In this document: positions 1 through 7,392 of the stretch, piece by piece | How positions within the stretch are numbered: the stretch's first letter is position 1 | How the letters are laid out: every line of letters starts with the position of its first letter | Source: Treponema sp. | GTDB lineage: Bacteria; Spirochaetota; Spirochaetia; Treponematales; Breznakiellaceae | NCBI GenBank assembly: GCA_031255875.1 | Contig: JAIRRR010000136.1 | Location: forward strand, 1 to 16,549 | Reading direction: 5' to 3' | Length of the DNA stretch: 16,549 bases | Translations under genes and position numbers: made by a program | The notes under the pieces: model-generated | Told to the model about the DNA's origin: nothing | What the model saw: only the letters and a program-made list of their open reading frames with translations | The model's database searches: none

Positions 1-105
1 GTTTTTATCGGCATTGCCGACATCAAGGACCGCGCCGAGGCCAAAAAAGAGGAGACGCCGAAGGAGGGGGGCCCGAAAGAAGACGCGCCGGAGGCGAAAT
101 CCTAA
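1..105 (+). CDS. C-terminal end of an unidentified protein
   Basis: An open frame runs in from the window edge and stops at TAA (103-105). The 34 visible residues begin with a short hydrophobic stretch (VFIGIADIKD) and continue as a Lys/Glu/Pro/Gly-rich, highly charged tail ending EAKS. No domain can be recognised, and such tails occur on many unrelated proteins. A good stem-loop terminator follows 34 bases after the stop, which supports this being a real gene end. The family is not identifiable from this fragment. Confidence 0.6.
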   Translation, partial: VFIGIADIKDRAEAKKEETPKEGGPKEDAPEAKS

Positions 106-138
106 CCGGCAGTTTGTTGCGCTTCGCGCTTAACCCCC

Positions 139-162
139 AAAATCGCCGATGAGGCGATTTTT
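139..162 (+). terminator. Rho-independent terminator after the first gene
   Basis: A perfect 9-bp stem (AAAATCGCC 139-147, GGCGATTTT 153-161) closes a five-base loop and runs into a T tract (158-162). It lies 34 bases after the TAA at 103-105. The A-rich left arm makes it able to work in either direction, but only the + strand has a gene ending here. Confidence 0.75.
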
Positions 163-259
163 CACCCTGCAAACAGCGTCGAACCGAAGGTTCGCAGCAG
201 GCCGCCGGGGCCTTCCCCGCCCGGGGCGCGCCGGCCCGAAGGATTACCGGGCTTCCGCT

Positions 260-298
260 AAAAAGCGCCGTTCCCGGAACCGGGAATAGGCGCTTTTT
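260..298. terminator. Bidirectional terminator hairpin upstream of rpoN
   Basis: A long hairpin with two stacked stems. The outer stem is AAAAAGCGCC (260-269) with GGCGCTTTTT (289-298). The inner stem is TTCCCGG (271-277) with CCGGGAA (280-286) around a two-base loop AA, and a 1x2 internal bulge separates the stems. The T run closes the right arm and an A run opens the left arm, so it should terminate in both directions. It insulates rpoN from upstream transcription. Confidence 0.75.
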
Positions 299-300
299 CC

Positions 301-328
301 TTGACAAGGGGCGGGGCGGGAATAATAG
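301..328 (+). promoter_or_regulatory. Possible sigma-70-type promoter for rpoN-hpf
   Basis: A perfect TTGACA lies at 301-306, directly after the terminator. A TA-rich stretch follows. TAATAG at 323-328 gives 16-base spacing but only 3 of 6 matches to TATAAT. AATAAT at 321-326 matches 5 of 6 but leaves only 14 bases. The -35 is convincing and the -10 is not. The placement between a terminator and rpoN supports the call. Confidence 0.45.
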
Positions 329-394
329 TTAATTTGTAAGGCTGTTCGTAAAATTTCACTGCGGGCCTTTGGCGAGTTTCTCCGAAGAACGTCC

Positions 395-416
395 GGGAAC
401 CCAGCCGGGGGTTCCC
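395..416 (+). promoter_or_regulatory. Stem-loop in the rpoN leader
   Basis: A perfect 8-bp stem GGGAACCC (395-402) with GGGTTCCC (409-416) closes a six-base loop. It lies in the predicted 150-base untranslated leader of rpoN. A second hairpin, CGCAA (434-438) with TTGCG (453-457), encloses a GGCCCGGGCC palindrome and sits just before the ribosome binding site. No T tract follows either hairpin, so they are not ordinary terminators. A role in translation or mRNA stability is possible but unproven. Confidence 0.4.
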
Positions 417-479
417 TTAAGGCGGTTCCGGAGCGCAAGGCCCGGGCCGCTTTTGCGAAGGGAAAGGGGGATTACCAGG

Positions 480-1874
480 GTGCAGGCACAACGCCAGGGG
501 TTCATTCAGGAACAGCGGTTCAGGATGAGCCCCCAGCTTTTTCAATCTATAGAACTTATGGCGCTGCCCGTCGTGGATCTGCGGGAAAAAATCGAGGAAG
601 AGCTGGAAAAAAACCCCGCCCTGGAAATCCTTGAAGACAACGGCGTGGTCTCCCTGGACGCGGCTTATTCGCCCAAGAAAGAGGAAGATGATTATTTCGA
701 GGCCACTTCCGATTCGGGCTTTATCAGCCGCCCTTCAAGCGAAGCATCGGACGGGCACCATAAATTTATCGAAGGCGCGCTTGCCCGCTCCGAAACCCTT
801 CAGGAACACCTGCTCCGGAATCTCAGGCTTACCCCGGCCGAGGGGGGGCTCAGGCGCATCGCGGAACTCATCATCCAAAACCTGGACGAAGACGGCTTCC
901 ACAAGGAGCCCCCGGGCCTCCTCCTCAAGGGCGAAAGCCCCGCCCAAATCCATGAAGCCCTGGACCTGGTCCGTTCCCTCGACCCCCCCGGCTGCGCCAC
1001 CTCCGACTTCCGCGAATCGCTCGCGGTACAGGCCCGGCTGCTCCCCGGAGCGCCCGAGGGCATGGAGCAGGCGCTTGAGCACCTGGAACTCCTTGAACGG
1101 GGGAAATTTGCCGAGGCCGCCCGGAAGCTCGGCAGGAGCGAGGACGAGATCCGCTTCATCTTCAAGCGCGTCAAGGACGATCTGACCCCTTTTCCGGGCC
1201 GGGGCTTCTCCCCGGGCGAAGAAACCCGCTATGTGGTTCCCGACGTGCAGGTGGTGATCCGGGAGGGGGACTTTGTCATCATTTTAAATGACGAGGAAAT
1301 ACCCGTGCTGGGGATAAGCCCCTTTTTCATGAAGATCGCCGGGCAGAAAAAAAACGCCGGGGCGGGCAGCGCCGCCCATACCGATGCCAGGCTGGTCCGG
1401 AACTTTGCCCGGGAAAATATCAAGGAGGCGCGCTGGTTCATCCATTCGATTAACCAGCGGAACCACACCCTGCTCCGGGTTTCAAGGGCCATTGTAGAAT
1501 TCCAGCGGGAATTTTTCGCGAAAGGCCCGAAATACCTGGCGCCCCTTACGCTGAGGGACATCGCGCAGGAACTGGGCCTCCACGAAGCCACCGTGTCCCG
1601 TACCGCCAACGGCAAGTACATGCAGACCGAATGGGGCGTCTTCGAGCTGCGCCATTTTTTTACCAATTCGATCAGCGGCATGGGTTCCGCCGGTTCCCGC
1701 TACTCCAAAGAAGGGGTCAAGGAGATGATCCGGGAACTGATAACGGCGGAGAACCGGCGGCTGTCCGACCAGGAGATCGCCGAATTTCTCGCCCGGCGGG
1801 GGGTGTCCCTTGCCCGGCGTACCGTCGCCAAATACCGGAATGAACTGGATCTGGGTTCATCATATTATAGATAA
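480..1874 (+). CDS. rpoN: RNA polymerase sigma-54 factor
   Basis: This is the alternative sigma factor that directs RNA polymerase to -24/-12 promoters and needs an activator ATPase to open DNA. The product is 464 aa. Residues 1-45 form the activator-interacting region, with the typical RMSPQLFQSIELMALP pattern. An acidic linker follows, then the core-binding domain. Towards the C-terminus is a helix-turn-helix region (LTLRDIAQELGLHEATVSR). The RpoN box ARRTVAKYR, the family signature that reads the -24 element, is at about 445-453. I chose GTG at 480 because it follows an AAGGGGG ribosome binding site (464-470) and gives the usual sigma-54 N-terminus. A TTG at 369 would add 37 basic residues with no family counterpart. 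The gene is intact, with hpf 53 bases downstream as in many bacteria. I saw no clear -24/-12 promoter in this window, so its targets lie elsewhere. Confidence 0.95.
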   Translation: MQAQRQGFIQEQRFRMSPQLFQSIELMALPVVDLREKIEEELEKNPALEILEDNGVVSLDAAYSPKKEEDDYFEATSDSGFISRPSSEASDGHHKFIEGALARSETLQEHLLRNLRLTPAEGGLRRIAELIIQNLDEDGFHKEPPGLLLKGESPAQIHEALDLVRSLDPPGCATSDFRESLAVQARLLPGAPEGMEQALEHLELLERGKFAEAARKLGRSEDEIRFIFKRVKDDLTPFPGRGFSPGEETRYVVPDVQVVIREGDFVIILNDEEIPVLGISPFFMKIAGQKKNAGAGSAAHTDARLVRNFARENIKEARWFIHSINQRNHTLLRVSRAIVEFQREFFAKGPKYLAPLTLRDIAQELGLHEATVSRTANGKYMQTEWGVFELRHFFTNSISGMGSAGSRYSKEGVKEMIRELITAENRRLSDQEIAEFLARRGVSLARRTVAKYRNELDLGSSYYR

Positions 1875-1927
1875 ACAGGCCCGCCCCGAAACCCGGACGG
1901 TTTCAAGGCAGGCCACTGGAGGCACCT

Positions 1928-2251
1928 ATGAACATTGATGTCAAAGCTGTACACTTCGCCCTGCAAGAAGATTCGCGCGCGTATCTGGACCGCAAAATTA
2001 CCAGGATACACAACGCGGAAAACATGATCATCGATCTTTTGTTTACCCTGACCAAAGACAAGGACTTTTCGGCGGAAGCCACGGTGAATTTCCGCTGGGG
2101 CGTCTCGATTCATGTGAAAGAGCACGACTTTGACCTCAACCCCGCTATTGATAAGATGATGGACAAACTTGAAGCGAAAATTACCAAGGAAAAAGAAAAG
2201 GTAAAAGACAAGGGAAAGGAAAAAGCGAAAGACATGGGGAAGCAGCTGTAA
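1928..2251 (+). CDS. hpf: Ribosome hibernation promoting factor, short form
   Basis: The 107-aa product is a RaiA/HPF (YhbH/YfiA) family protein that binds the 30S subunit during slow growth and promotes inactive or dimeric ribosomes. The N-terminal 90 residues have the family beta-alpha-beta-beta-beta-alpha pattern (MNIDVKAVHF, then the helix around AYLDRKITRI, then AEATVNFRWGVSIHVKEHDFDLNPAIDKMMDKLEAK split over strands and the last helix). The C-terminus is a Lys/Glu-rich tail of alternating KEK/KDKGKEK units. It lacks the C-terminal dimerisation domain of long HPF. GGAGG at 1918-1922 sets the ATG at 1928. It is probably co-transcribed with rpoN, the common arrangement, and converges on iorB with 38 bases between stops. 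Confidence 0.9.
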   Translation: MNIDVKAVHFALQEDSRAYLDRKITRIHNAENMIIDLLFTLTKDKDFSAEATVNFRWGVSIHVKEHDFDLNPAIDKMMDKLEAKITKEKEKVKDKGKEKAKDMGKQL

Positions 2252-2289
2252 TTTCCGGCGCTGTTCCGGCCCGCGGCGTCTGACGCCGG
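2252..2289. other. Convergent hpf/iorB spacer with a hairpin
   Basis: The 38 bases between the two stop codons hold CGGCG (2274-2278) pairing with CGCCG (2284-2288). The alternative CCGGCG (2255-2260) can also pair with CGCCGG (2284-2289). Neither direction has a T tract after the stem. It may slow or end transcription from both sides, but it is not a textbook intrinsic terminator. Confidence 0.3.
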
Positions 2290-2880
2290 TTAAAGTTCCT
2301 GCCCTGTTTTCAGCGCCGCGAGGTTCATGTCCACAAATTTCGCGGGCAGCATGGTTTTTATGACCTCCTCGATCTCGCCGGCCGCGAAGGGCAGGAGCCC
2401 CAGTTTCAAGGCGGCGCCCAGGAGGGCCGCGTTGAGCGCCCGGGCGTTCCCGCAGCGGCGGATAAGGCCCTCGCCGTCGAGGATGGAGGCCCGGCCCCCC
2501 AGGGTTTGGCGGAGCCAGGCGGCCATCGCGGACGGGTCGTAGCCGGCGCTGTTTCCCGGGGCAAGGGAGCTGGACACCGGGGCCACGCCCCGGTCCAGGG
2601 CGAGCAGCCTTCCGGCCGGGGCCAGGCAGGGCAGCACGCGCACGGCCTCCGCAGGCTCGAAGGCGATGACCAGGTCCGCCCGGCCCGGCGGGATAAGGGG
2701 CGAGCGCGGCCCGGCCCCGATACGGATATGGCTTACCACGGAGCCGCCGCGCTGGGCCATGCCGATGGTCTCGGCGCCCAGGACGTCAAGGCCCCGGAGA
2801 ATGGCGGCGTTCCCGATAAGCCGGGCCATAAGCACGGTCCCCTGGCCGCCGACCCCGGTGATAAGGCAGTTAAGCGTCAT
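2290..2880 (-). CDS. iorB: Indolepyruvate ferredoxin oxidoreductase, beta subunit
   Basis: This is the small (gamma-type) subunit of the oxygen-sensitive enzyme that oxidatively decarboxylates aryl (and some other) 2-oxo acids to acyl-CoA while reducing ferredoxin. The product is about 196 aa. It opens with the family motif CLITGVGGQGTVLMARLIG and has the typical GAETIGMAQRGGSVVSHIRIG stretch at about 40-60. The start is ATG 2880-2878, which overlaps the iorA stop as ATGA and follows GGGGAAC. An upstream in-frame ATG at 2934 would add 18 basic residues encoded inside iorA and is unlikely. Being translationally coupled to iorA fits the 1:1 complex. It is the last gene of the - strand unit. Confidence 0.92.
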   Translation of the reverse strand: MTLNCLITGVGGQGTVLMARLIGNAAILRGLDVLGAETIGMAQRGGSVVSHIRIGAGPRSPLIPPGRADLVIAFEPAEAVRVLPCLAPAGRLLALDRGVAPVSSSLAPGNSAGYDPSAMAAWLRQTLGGRASILDGEGLIRRCGNARALNAALLGAALKLGLLPFAAGEIEEVIKTMLPAKFVDMNLAALKTGQEL

Positions 2881-4883
2881 GCCGTTCCCCCTGCGGGGGC
2901 GGCAATCGCGCCCGAAGGGCAGACGGACGCGCATACCAGGCAGCCGGTGCAGGTAACCGGGTCAACGCGCACGCTGTCCCCGGCAAGGGAAACCGCAGGG
3001 CAGCCAAGCCGGGTAATGCAGAGCTTGCAGCGGGTGCACTTGCCGTCATCAATGGTTAGCGGCCCGGCGCGGCCGGCCGCCGCCTTCCCGGACATGACGC
3101 AGGGCCCCTCGAAGATGATCGCCCGCACCCCCGTCCCGCCGAACATGGACGCGGCGGCCTCCTTTGCCTCCTCTACGGCGAAGGGGCTGGCCTTTGCTAT
3201 GCGCTTTACCCCCAGCGCTTCCAGTACCGCGGCTATGCTTATCCTGCCGGAGGATTCCCCGGCGGCGGTTACGCCTGTTCCGGGGTGGGGCTGGTTACCG
3301 GTCATGGCGGTGGTGCTGTTATCCAGAATAACGATGCTGATATTGGCGTTATTGTAAACCGCGTTAACCACGCCGGGAATGCCGCTGTGGAAAAAAGTAG
3401 AATCGCCTATAAAGGCAAAGTTCAGGGCGGAAGGCTCGGCCCGGTTGATCCCCTGGGCCATGGTAATGCCCGCGCCCATGCAGAGGCAGGTGTCGGTCAT
3501 GTCCAGGGGCCGGGCGTTCCCCAGGGTATAGCAGCCTATGTCCCCGCTGTAGACAGCCTTGCGGCCCCGGGCAAACTGCCGCACCGCTTCCTTTACCGCG
3601 AAGAAACTGCCCCGGTGGGGGCAGCCGGCGCATAGCACCGGGGGCCGGGCAGGGAGCGCCGGCGCGGCCGCCCCGGACCGGGGGGGAGCGGAAGCCCCCG
3701 CAGGGGCAGGGCCCCGAGGAGGCTGGAGCGCGGGGGGGGCCGCCGGGGATGCGGCATCCTGCGGGATTCCCGCCCGGTAACAGGCCCCCCCTCCTCCCGG
3801 GCTGTCCCTGTTCAAAAAAAACTTAATCGCGTTTTCCACGCTGTCCGGCCTGTTCTCTCCGGCGTTGGGCATGTCGCCGCTGAGTTTGCCCCGGACTTTT
3901 ACCGGAAGGCGGCGCTGCCCGGCAAGGTAAACGAGTTCCTTTTCGATAACCGGATCAAGTTCCTCCAGCACCAGGGCCTCTTCCAGGCCGTCGAGGAATT
4001 CCAGGGCCAGGGCGGGGGGAAGGGGGACGGTGGCGATCTTGAGGTATTTAAACGGCCCGGCCAGGGGCCCGAGCGTTTCTTCCGCGTAGGCGCAGCTTAC
4101 CCCGCCTGCGGCAATGCCGAGGACGGGCCGGGGATCGCCGCCAGTATTACTGTCGCCGGCGTCGACGCCGCGCCCTGATACGCGCAGATGATTCCCCGGG
4201 TAGGCGGAAAAATCCGAGGCCATGCGCGCCAGGTCCGCCTCTATCTGGATGTGGTTTTTGTAGGCAAGGGAGGGGAAGATTACCCAGCGGCCGCCGCTTT
4301 TCTCGAAGCCGCGCCTTTCCGCGCCGCCCTGTTCCGGGCCGCGCAGGGGCGGCAGTATTTCTACCGAGCCGTAGCTGTGGCAGACGCGCGTGGTCGGCCG
4401 GAAGATCACCGGGCGGCCGTATTTTTCCGAATACTCAAAGGCGTCCGCCATCATCGCGTAGGCCTCCTCCGGCGAGGAGGGGTCGAAGACGGCGACCTTG
4501 GCGTACTGGCCGAAATGGCGGGTGTCCTGCTCGGTCTGGGAGGAGATGGGGCCGGGATCGTCGGCGACGGCCAGCACGAGGCCGCCCCTGACGCCCAGGT
4601 AGTTGAGGCTCATCAGCGGGTCGCTCGCCACGTTAAGCCCGACCTGCTTCATCACGGCCAATGCCCGCCTGCCGGAAATCGCCGCGCCGGCGGCTACTTC
4701 CAGGGCGGCCTTCTCGTTCACGGACCATTCGGCGTAGATCCGCGCCCCGGCCGCCTCCCGCTCCCTGACTACGGTTTCGAGTATCTCCGTGGAAGGGGTC
4801 CCGGGGTAGCCGGTTACCACCTCGACTCCGGCGCGTATCGCCCCCAGGGCGGCGGCCTCGTTTCCCATGAGCAGCCGTTTCAT
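2877..4883 (-). CDS. iorA: Indolepyruvate ferredoxin oxidoreductase, alpha subunit
   Basis: The 668-aa catalytic subunit is a thiamine-diphosphate enzyme of the 2-oxoacid:ferredoxin oxidoreductase family. The N-terminal domain I starts with GNEAAALGAI and GYPGTPSTEI (25-34). The ThDP-binding domain is at about 410-590, with CAGCPHRG, GDIGCYTLG, the FAFIGDSTFFHSG acid stretch and ILDNSTTAMTG. Two C-terminal [4Fe-4S] sites follow: C616, C619, C622, C628 (the last gap widened, typical for IorA) and C645, C648, C651, C655. An Ala/Pro/Gly-rich linker at about 365-410 separates the domains. The gene starts 14 bases after the ABC ATPase stop, so it should be read from the upstream promoter. A TATACT placed six bases before its ATG may also drive it on its own, because no Shine-Dalgarno sequence is visible. 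Function by family is firm; the preferred oxo acid is not shown by the sequence. Confidence 0.95.
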   Translation of the reverse strand: MKRLLMGNEAAALGAIRAGVEVVTGYPGTPSTEILETVVREREAAGARIYAEWSVNEKAALEVAAGAAISGRRALAVMKQVGLNVASDPLMSLNYLGVRGGLVLAVADDPGPISSQTEQDTRHFGQYAKVAVFDPSSPEEAYAMMADAFEYSEKYGRPVIFRPTTRVCHSYGSVEILPPLRGPEQGGAERRGFEKSGGRWVIFPSLAYKNHIQIEADLARMASDFSAYPGNHLRVSGRGVDAGDSNTGGDPRPVLGIAAGGVSCAYAEETLGPLAGPFKYLKIATVPLPPALALEFLDGLEEALVLEELDPVIEKELVYLAGQRRLPVKVRGKLSGDMPNAGENRPDSVENAIKFFLNRDSPGGGGACYRAGIPQDAASPAAPPALQPPRGPAPAGASAPPRSGAAAPALPARPPVLCAGCPHRGSFFAVKEAVRQFARGRKAVYSGDIGCYTLGNARPLDMTDTCLCMGAGITMAQGINRAEPSALNFAFIGDSTFFHSGIPGVVNAVYNNANISIVILDNSTTAMTGNQPHPGTGVTAAGESSGRISIAAVLEALGVKRIAKASPFAVEEAKEAAASMFGGTGVRAIIFEGPCVMSGKAAAGRAGPLTIDDGKCTRCKLCITRLGCPAVSLAGDSVRVDPVTCTGCLVCASVCPSGAIAAPAGGTA

Positions 4884-4889
4884 TGTTAC

Positions 4890-4895
4890 AGTATA
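4890..4895 (-). promoter_or_regulatory. Possible internal -10 element, leaderless iorA start
   Basis: On the - strand, TATACT is followed by exactly six bases (GTAACA) and the iorA ATG (4883-4881). A start site about seven bases after the -10 would fall on the ATG itself. The -35 region is poor, and the only purine-rich sequence near the start (AGG, within the -10 region) is not a convincing ribosome binding site. The same spacing is seen before the mazE-like gene and aspS. Confidence 0.4.
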
Positions 4896-4897
4896 AC

Positions 4898-5656
4898 CTA
4901 TAATACGCTTTGCAGGAACTGGCGGGTGCGGGGGTTTTGCGGGCTGCTGAAGATGTCCTCGGGCGGGGCTATTTCCAGGATGGAACCCTGGTACATAAAG
5001 ACCACCTTGTCGGCGGCTTCGCGGGCAAAGCCCATCTCGTGGGTGACTACCAGCATGGTCATGCCCGCCCGGGCAAGGTCTTTCATGACGCCCAGGACCT
5101 CGCCCACCAGTTCCGGGTCCAGGGCGGAGGTCGGCTCGTCGAAGAGCATGATCTTCGGCTCCATGGCCAGGGCCCGGGCTATGGCCACCCGCTGCTGCTG
5201 GCCGCCCGAAAGCTGGGACGGATAGGCATCCACCTTGTCCAGGAGCCCCACCCGTTCCAGAAGCGGCATGGCCTTTTCGCGGGCCTCCCCGGCGGAAAGT
5301 TTGCGCACATGCACGGGGGAGAGTATTATATTTTCCATTACCGTCTTGTGGGGGAACAGGTTGAAGCTCTGGAACACCATCCCTACTTCGAGCAGGGCCA
5401 GGTTCCGTTCGTGGGCGGGCATCCTGACCTTGTTTTCCCCGTTCGCGCAGTCAAAGAGAAGCTTGTCCTCGATGTAGATCCTGCCGCTGTCGATGCGTTC
5501 CAGCCGGTTCAGGGAGCGGAGGAAGGTTGACTTTCCGGCGCCGGAAGGCCCGATGATGCAGAACACTTCCTTCTGCTCCACCGTCAGCGATACGGATTTG
5601 AGTACCTCGTTCCTGCCGAAACTCTTGCACACATCGACAGTTTTAACCATGGACAT
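4898..5656 (-). CDS. Polar amino-acid ABC transporter, ATP-binding protein
   Basis: The 252-aa product is the ATPase of a GlnQ/HisP/AapP-type importer. It has Walker [10 protein letters not shown] (36-44), the Q-loop in [12 protein letters not shown], the signature LSGGQQQR (149-156), Walker [13 protein letters not shown] with D173 and catalytic E174, and the H-loop VVTHEMGFA. All catalytic residues are present. AGAGG six bases upstream supports ATG 5656; a second ATG two codons in is less well placed. It sits 24 bases after the permease stop and 14 bases before iorA, with no terminator on either side, so the transporter and iorAB probably share one mRNA. The substrate cannot be read from the ATPase. 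Confidence 0.95.
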   Translation of the reverse strand: MSMVKTVDVCKSFGRNEVLKSVSLTVEQKEVFCIIGPSGAGKSTFLRSLNRLERIDSGRIYIEDKLLFDCANGENKVRMPAHERNLALLEVGMVFQSFNLFPHKTVMENIILSPVHVRKLSAGEAREKAMPLLERVGLLDKVDAYPSQLSGGQQQRVAIARALAMEPKIMLFDEPTSALDPELVGEVLGVMKDLARAGMTMLVVTHEMGFAREAADKVVFMYQGSILEIAPPEDIFSSPQNPRTRQFLQSVL

Positions 5657-5680
5657 AGGGCGCCTCTAAACGTAACATCG

Positions 5681-6358
5681 TTAAACGTAAATCGAATACT
5701 TTTTTTCCAGCTTGTGGAAAATATAGGAGAAAACCGCGGTGATGATAAGGTAGAGGATCATCGCGGGAATATAGACCAGGGCCGAGCGGGTCGAGGATTC
5801 GATGTTCCGGGTGGCCTTGGTAATATCGATCAGGGCGATCATGGAGACCAGCGACGCGTCCTTGAGCACCATGATGAATTCGTTGCCCACGGGCGGGATG
5901 AGCCGCCTTATCGACTGGGGGATGATCACCATGCGCATGGTCTGGGGGTACGAAAGCCCCAGGGCCCTTGAAGCCTCGAACTGGCCCTTGTCTATGCTGA
6001 GGATGGCGGCCCGTATTATCTCCGCGCAGTACGCGGCGGAATTCAGGGCGAAGGCGAGAAAGGCCGGGATGAAGCGGTCGAAGAACTGGTCCCCGGTCCT
6101 TATGATAAAGACAGGGGACACCATGGGCAGGGCGTAGTAGATGAAGTAGAGCTGCATCAGAAGGGGGGTGCCCCGGAAGAAGAATATGTAGGCGCTTGAG
6201 AATTTGCTGACAAGCGGGTTTTTCGACATCTTCCCCAGGGCAAGGAAGAGGCTCAGCACCAGGCCGCCCGATACCGAAAGAATGGTCAGCGCGATAGTGA
6301 CCCTGGCGCCGCCCAGGAGGGGCGGGATCCACGATATCATCTTTTGAACAGCATCCAT
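5681..6358 (-). CDS. Polar amino-acid ABC transporter, permease
   Basis: The 225-aa inner-membrane subunit belongs to the HisM/GlnP family. It has about five hydrophobic segments, and the cytoplasmic EAA loop is clear: EASRALG at about 128-134, followed by IIPQSIRRLIPPVGNEFI. This loop docks on the ATPase. The start is ATG 6358, preceded by AGGGGGG. A TTG 15 bases upstream would lie within that ribosome binding site. Because only one permease gene is present, the importer is likely a permease homodimer. It lies 36 bases after the binding-protein stop in the same transcription unit. Confidence 0.94.
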   Translation of the reverse strand: MDAVQKMISWIPPLLGGARVTIALTILSVSGGLVLSLFLALGKMSKNPLVSKFSSAYIFFFRGTPLLMQLYFIYYALPMVSPVFIIRTGDQFFDRFIPAFLAFALNSAAYCAEIIRAAILSIDKGQFEASRALGLSYPQTMRMVIIPQSIRRLIPPVGNEFIMVLKDASLVSMIALIDITKATRNIESSTRSALVYIPAMILYLIITAVFSYIFHKLEKKYSIYV

Positions 6359-6394
6359 AACAACCCCCCTCAAGCGGCGCGGTTTATGCCCCGG

Positions 6395-7204
6395 CTACCT
6401 TCTTGCCGCGCTGACCATGTCGATTTTGAATATATCCTGAGACAGTTTCAGAATGGTCCCGTCGGCAAAGAGTTCGTTCAGCGCCTTGTCAAGGGCGGCG
6501 GTCAGCTCGTCGTTGCCTTTCTTGAGGCAGATGGCGAAGACTTCCTCCGCCGGCCCCTGCCACACGATCTCGAAGGGGCTGTCCGCCGGCGCGATATAGT
6601 CAACCGCGACAAGGCTGTCGCAGACAATCACGTCCACCCGCCCCAGGCGCAGCTCGTCGAAGCAGTTCATCACCTTGTCGTACTCGTAAGGGGTAAAATT
6701 CACCCCCTGGTCCGCAAGTTTCGCCATGTAGATGTCCGAGGTGGTTTCCGCCTGGTACGCGACGCCCAGCCCGGAAGTGTCCTCGGGGCTGCGGGCCCTG
6801 ACCTGGGAGCCCTTGAGCAGCACCATGGCCTGGGCGTTGGCGATATAGGGCCTGGTGAAGTTGTGCACGGCCTGCCGTTCCGGGGTGACCGTTACCGCCG
6901 AGATGATACAGTCGTACTTGCCGGTATCGACCCCGGCGAAGATCCCGTCCCAGGCGGTATCGACGAACTTTGCCTTGAGCCCCATTTTTTCCGCCAGGGC
7001 CGTGGCCATGAACACGTCAAAACCGGTGGGGGTCTTGCCGTCCGCGTCGTAGTACTCCATGGGGGGATACCCGATTTCCATTCCGACCGTAAGCGTCCCG
7101 TTTTCGATGGTAAGGCCGCCCTGCTGTTTGCCGCCTCCGGCGTGCACGGCCGAAACAAACGCCAGCGCCGCCGCGACCAGGGCGGCGAATTTCCTGAATT
7201 TCAT
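6395..7204 (-). CDS. Periplasmic amino-acid-binding protein of the ABC importer
   Basis: The 269-aa product is a family 3 solute-binding protein (HisJ/GlnH/FliY type). Residues 1-22 form a Sec signal peptide, a basic MKFRK start with a hydrophobic Ala-rich core, with likely cleavage after AVHA. No lipobox Cys is seen, so it should be free in the periplasm. The mature part has LTVGMEIGYPPMEYYD, the TGFDVFMATALAEKMG helix, AVTVTPERQAVHNFTRPY whose Arg usually binds the substrate carboxylate, and GRVDVIVCDSLVAVDYI. AAGGAGG with good spacing fixes ATG 7204. An in-frame ATG at 7309 is upstream of the signal peptide and lies on the promoter. It is the first gene of the unit. The family takes polar amino acids, but the downstream iorAB hints at an aromatic or other amino acid as substrate (inference). 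Confidence 0.94.
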   Translation of the reverse strand: MKFRKFAALVAAALAFVSAVHAGGGKQQGGLTIENGTLTVGMEIGYPPMEYYDADGKTPTGFDVFMATALAEKMGLKAKFVDTAWDGIFAGVDTGKYDCIISAVTVTPERQAVHNFTRPYIANAQAMVLLKGSQVRARSPEDTSGLGVAYQAETTSDIYMAKLADQGVNFTPYEYDKVMNCFDELRLGRVDVIVCDSLVAVDYIAPADSPFEIVWQGPAEEVFAICLKKGNDELTAALDKALNELFADGTILKLSQDIFKIDMVSAARR

Positions 7205-7279
7205 GTCTTCCTCCTTAAAGGTATTGAAAAACGGCCCCGGCGCGGCACAGACCGCAGGAAACCGTATTTTTATGCAGGA

Positions 7280-7309
7280 ATTATACATGATTATACGTTT
7301 TTTTGTCAA
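7280..7309 (-). promoter_or_regulatory. Strong sigma-70 promoter of the ABC-iorAB operon
   Basis: On the - strand, consensus TTGACA (7309-7304) and consensus TATAAT (7285-7280) are separated by 18 bases. A second TATAAT (7295-7290) lies between them, too close to the -35 to use it. Transcription should begin near 7273, leaving a leader of about 70 bases before the binding-protein ATG. No terminator-like or riboswitch-like structure was recognised in that leader. Confidence 0.85.
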
Positions 7310-7330
7310 CAGAAATATGCGGCAAATACG

Positions 7331-7353
7331 CGGCGGGGCAGGGGGCTTGCCGG
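7331..7353. repeat. Direct repeat copy 1 flanking the toxin-antitoxin pair
   Basis: This 23-base G-rich sequence matches 8027-8049 at 21 of 23 positions, with the only differences at two adjacent bases (TG versus CA, unit positions 18-19). The copies are about 700 bases apart in the same orientation and bracket the mazEF-like pair. Confidence 0.6.
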
Positions 7354-7392
7354 GCCAATGGTTCGCTGCGGGTGGCGATTATCCCCGATCCC

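Larger units (their letters stand above)
106..479. other. 374-base intergenic region rich in hairpins, no gene
   Basis: No credible coding sequence was seen between the first gene and rpoN. The stretch holds a series of inverted repeats: GCGC/GCGC at 119-129, the terminator at 139-162, CGAACC/GGTTCG at 180-194, and a second terminator at 260-298. Two more hairpins lie in the probable rpoN leader, at 395-416 and 434-457. A probable promoter sits just after the second terminator. The density of palindromes is unusual for this window and may mark decayed dispersed-repeat units. Confidence 0.6.

Noticed and set aside
369..479. Extended rpoN start at TTG 369
   Set aside because: The added 37 residues are basic, low-complexity and unlike sigma-54 N-termini. 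GTG 480 has a good ribosome binding site and the family-typical start.
4188..5225. A 345-codon + strand frame over iorA and the ABC ATPase
   Set aside because: It crosses two well-supported - strand genes, and its product shows no recognisable domain.
7205..7309. Extended binding-protein start at ATG 7309
   Set aside because: It would place 35 residues ahead of a clear signal peptide, and the DNA there carries the promoter. ATG 7204 has AAGGAGG at good spacing.
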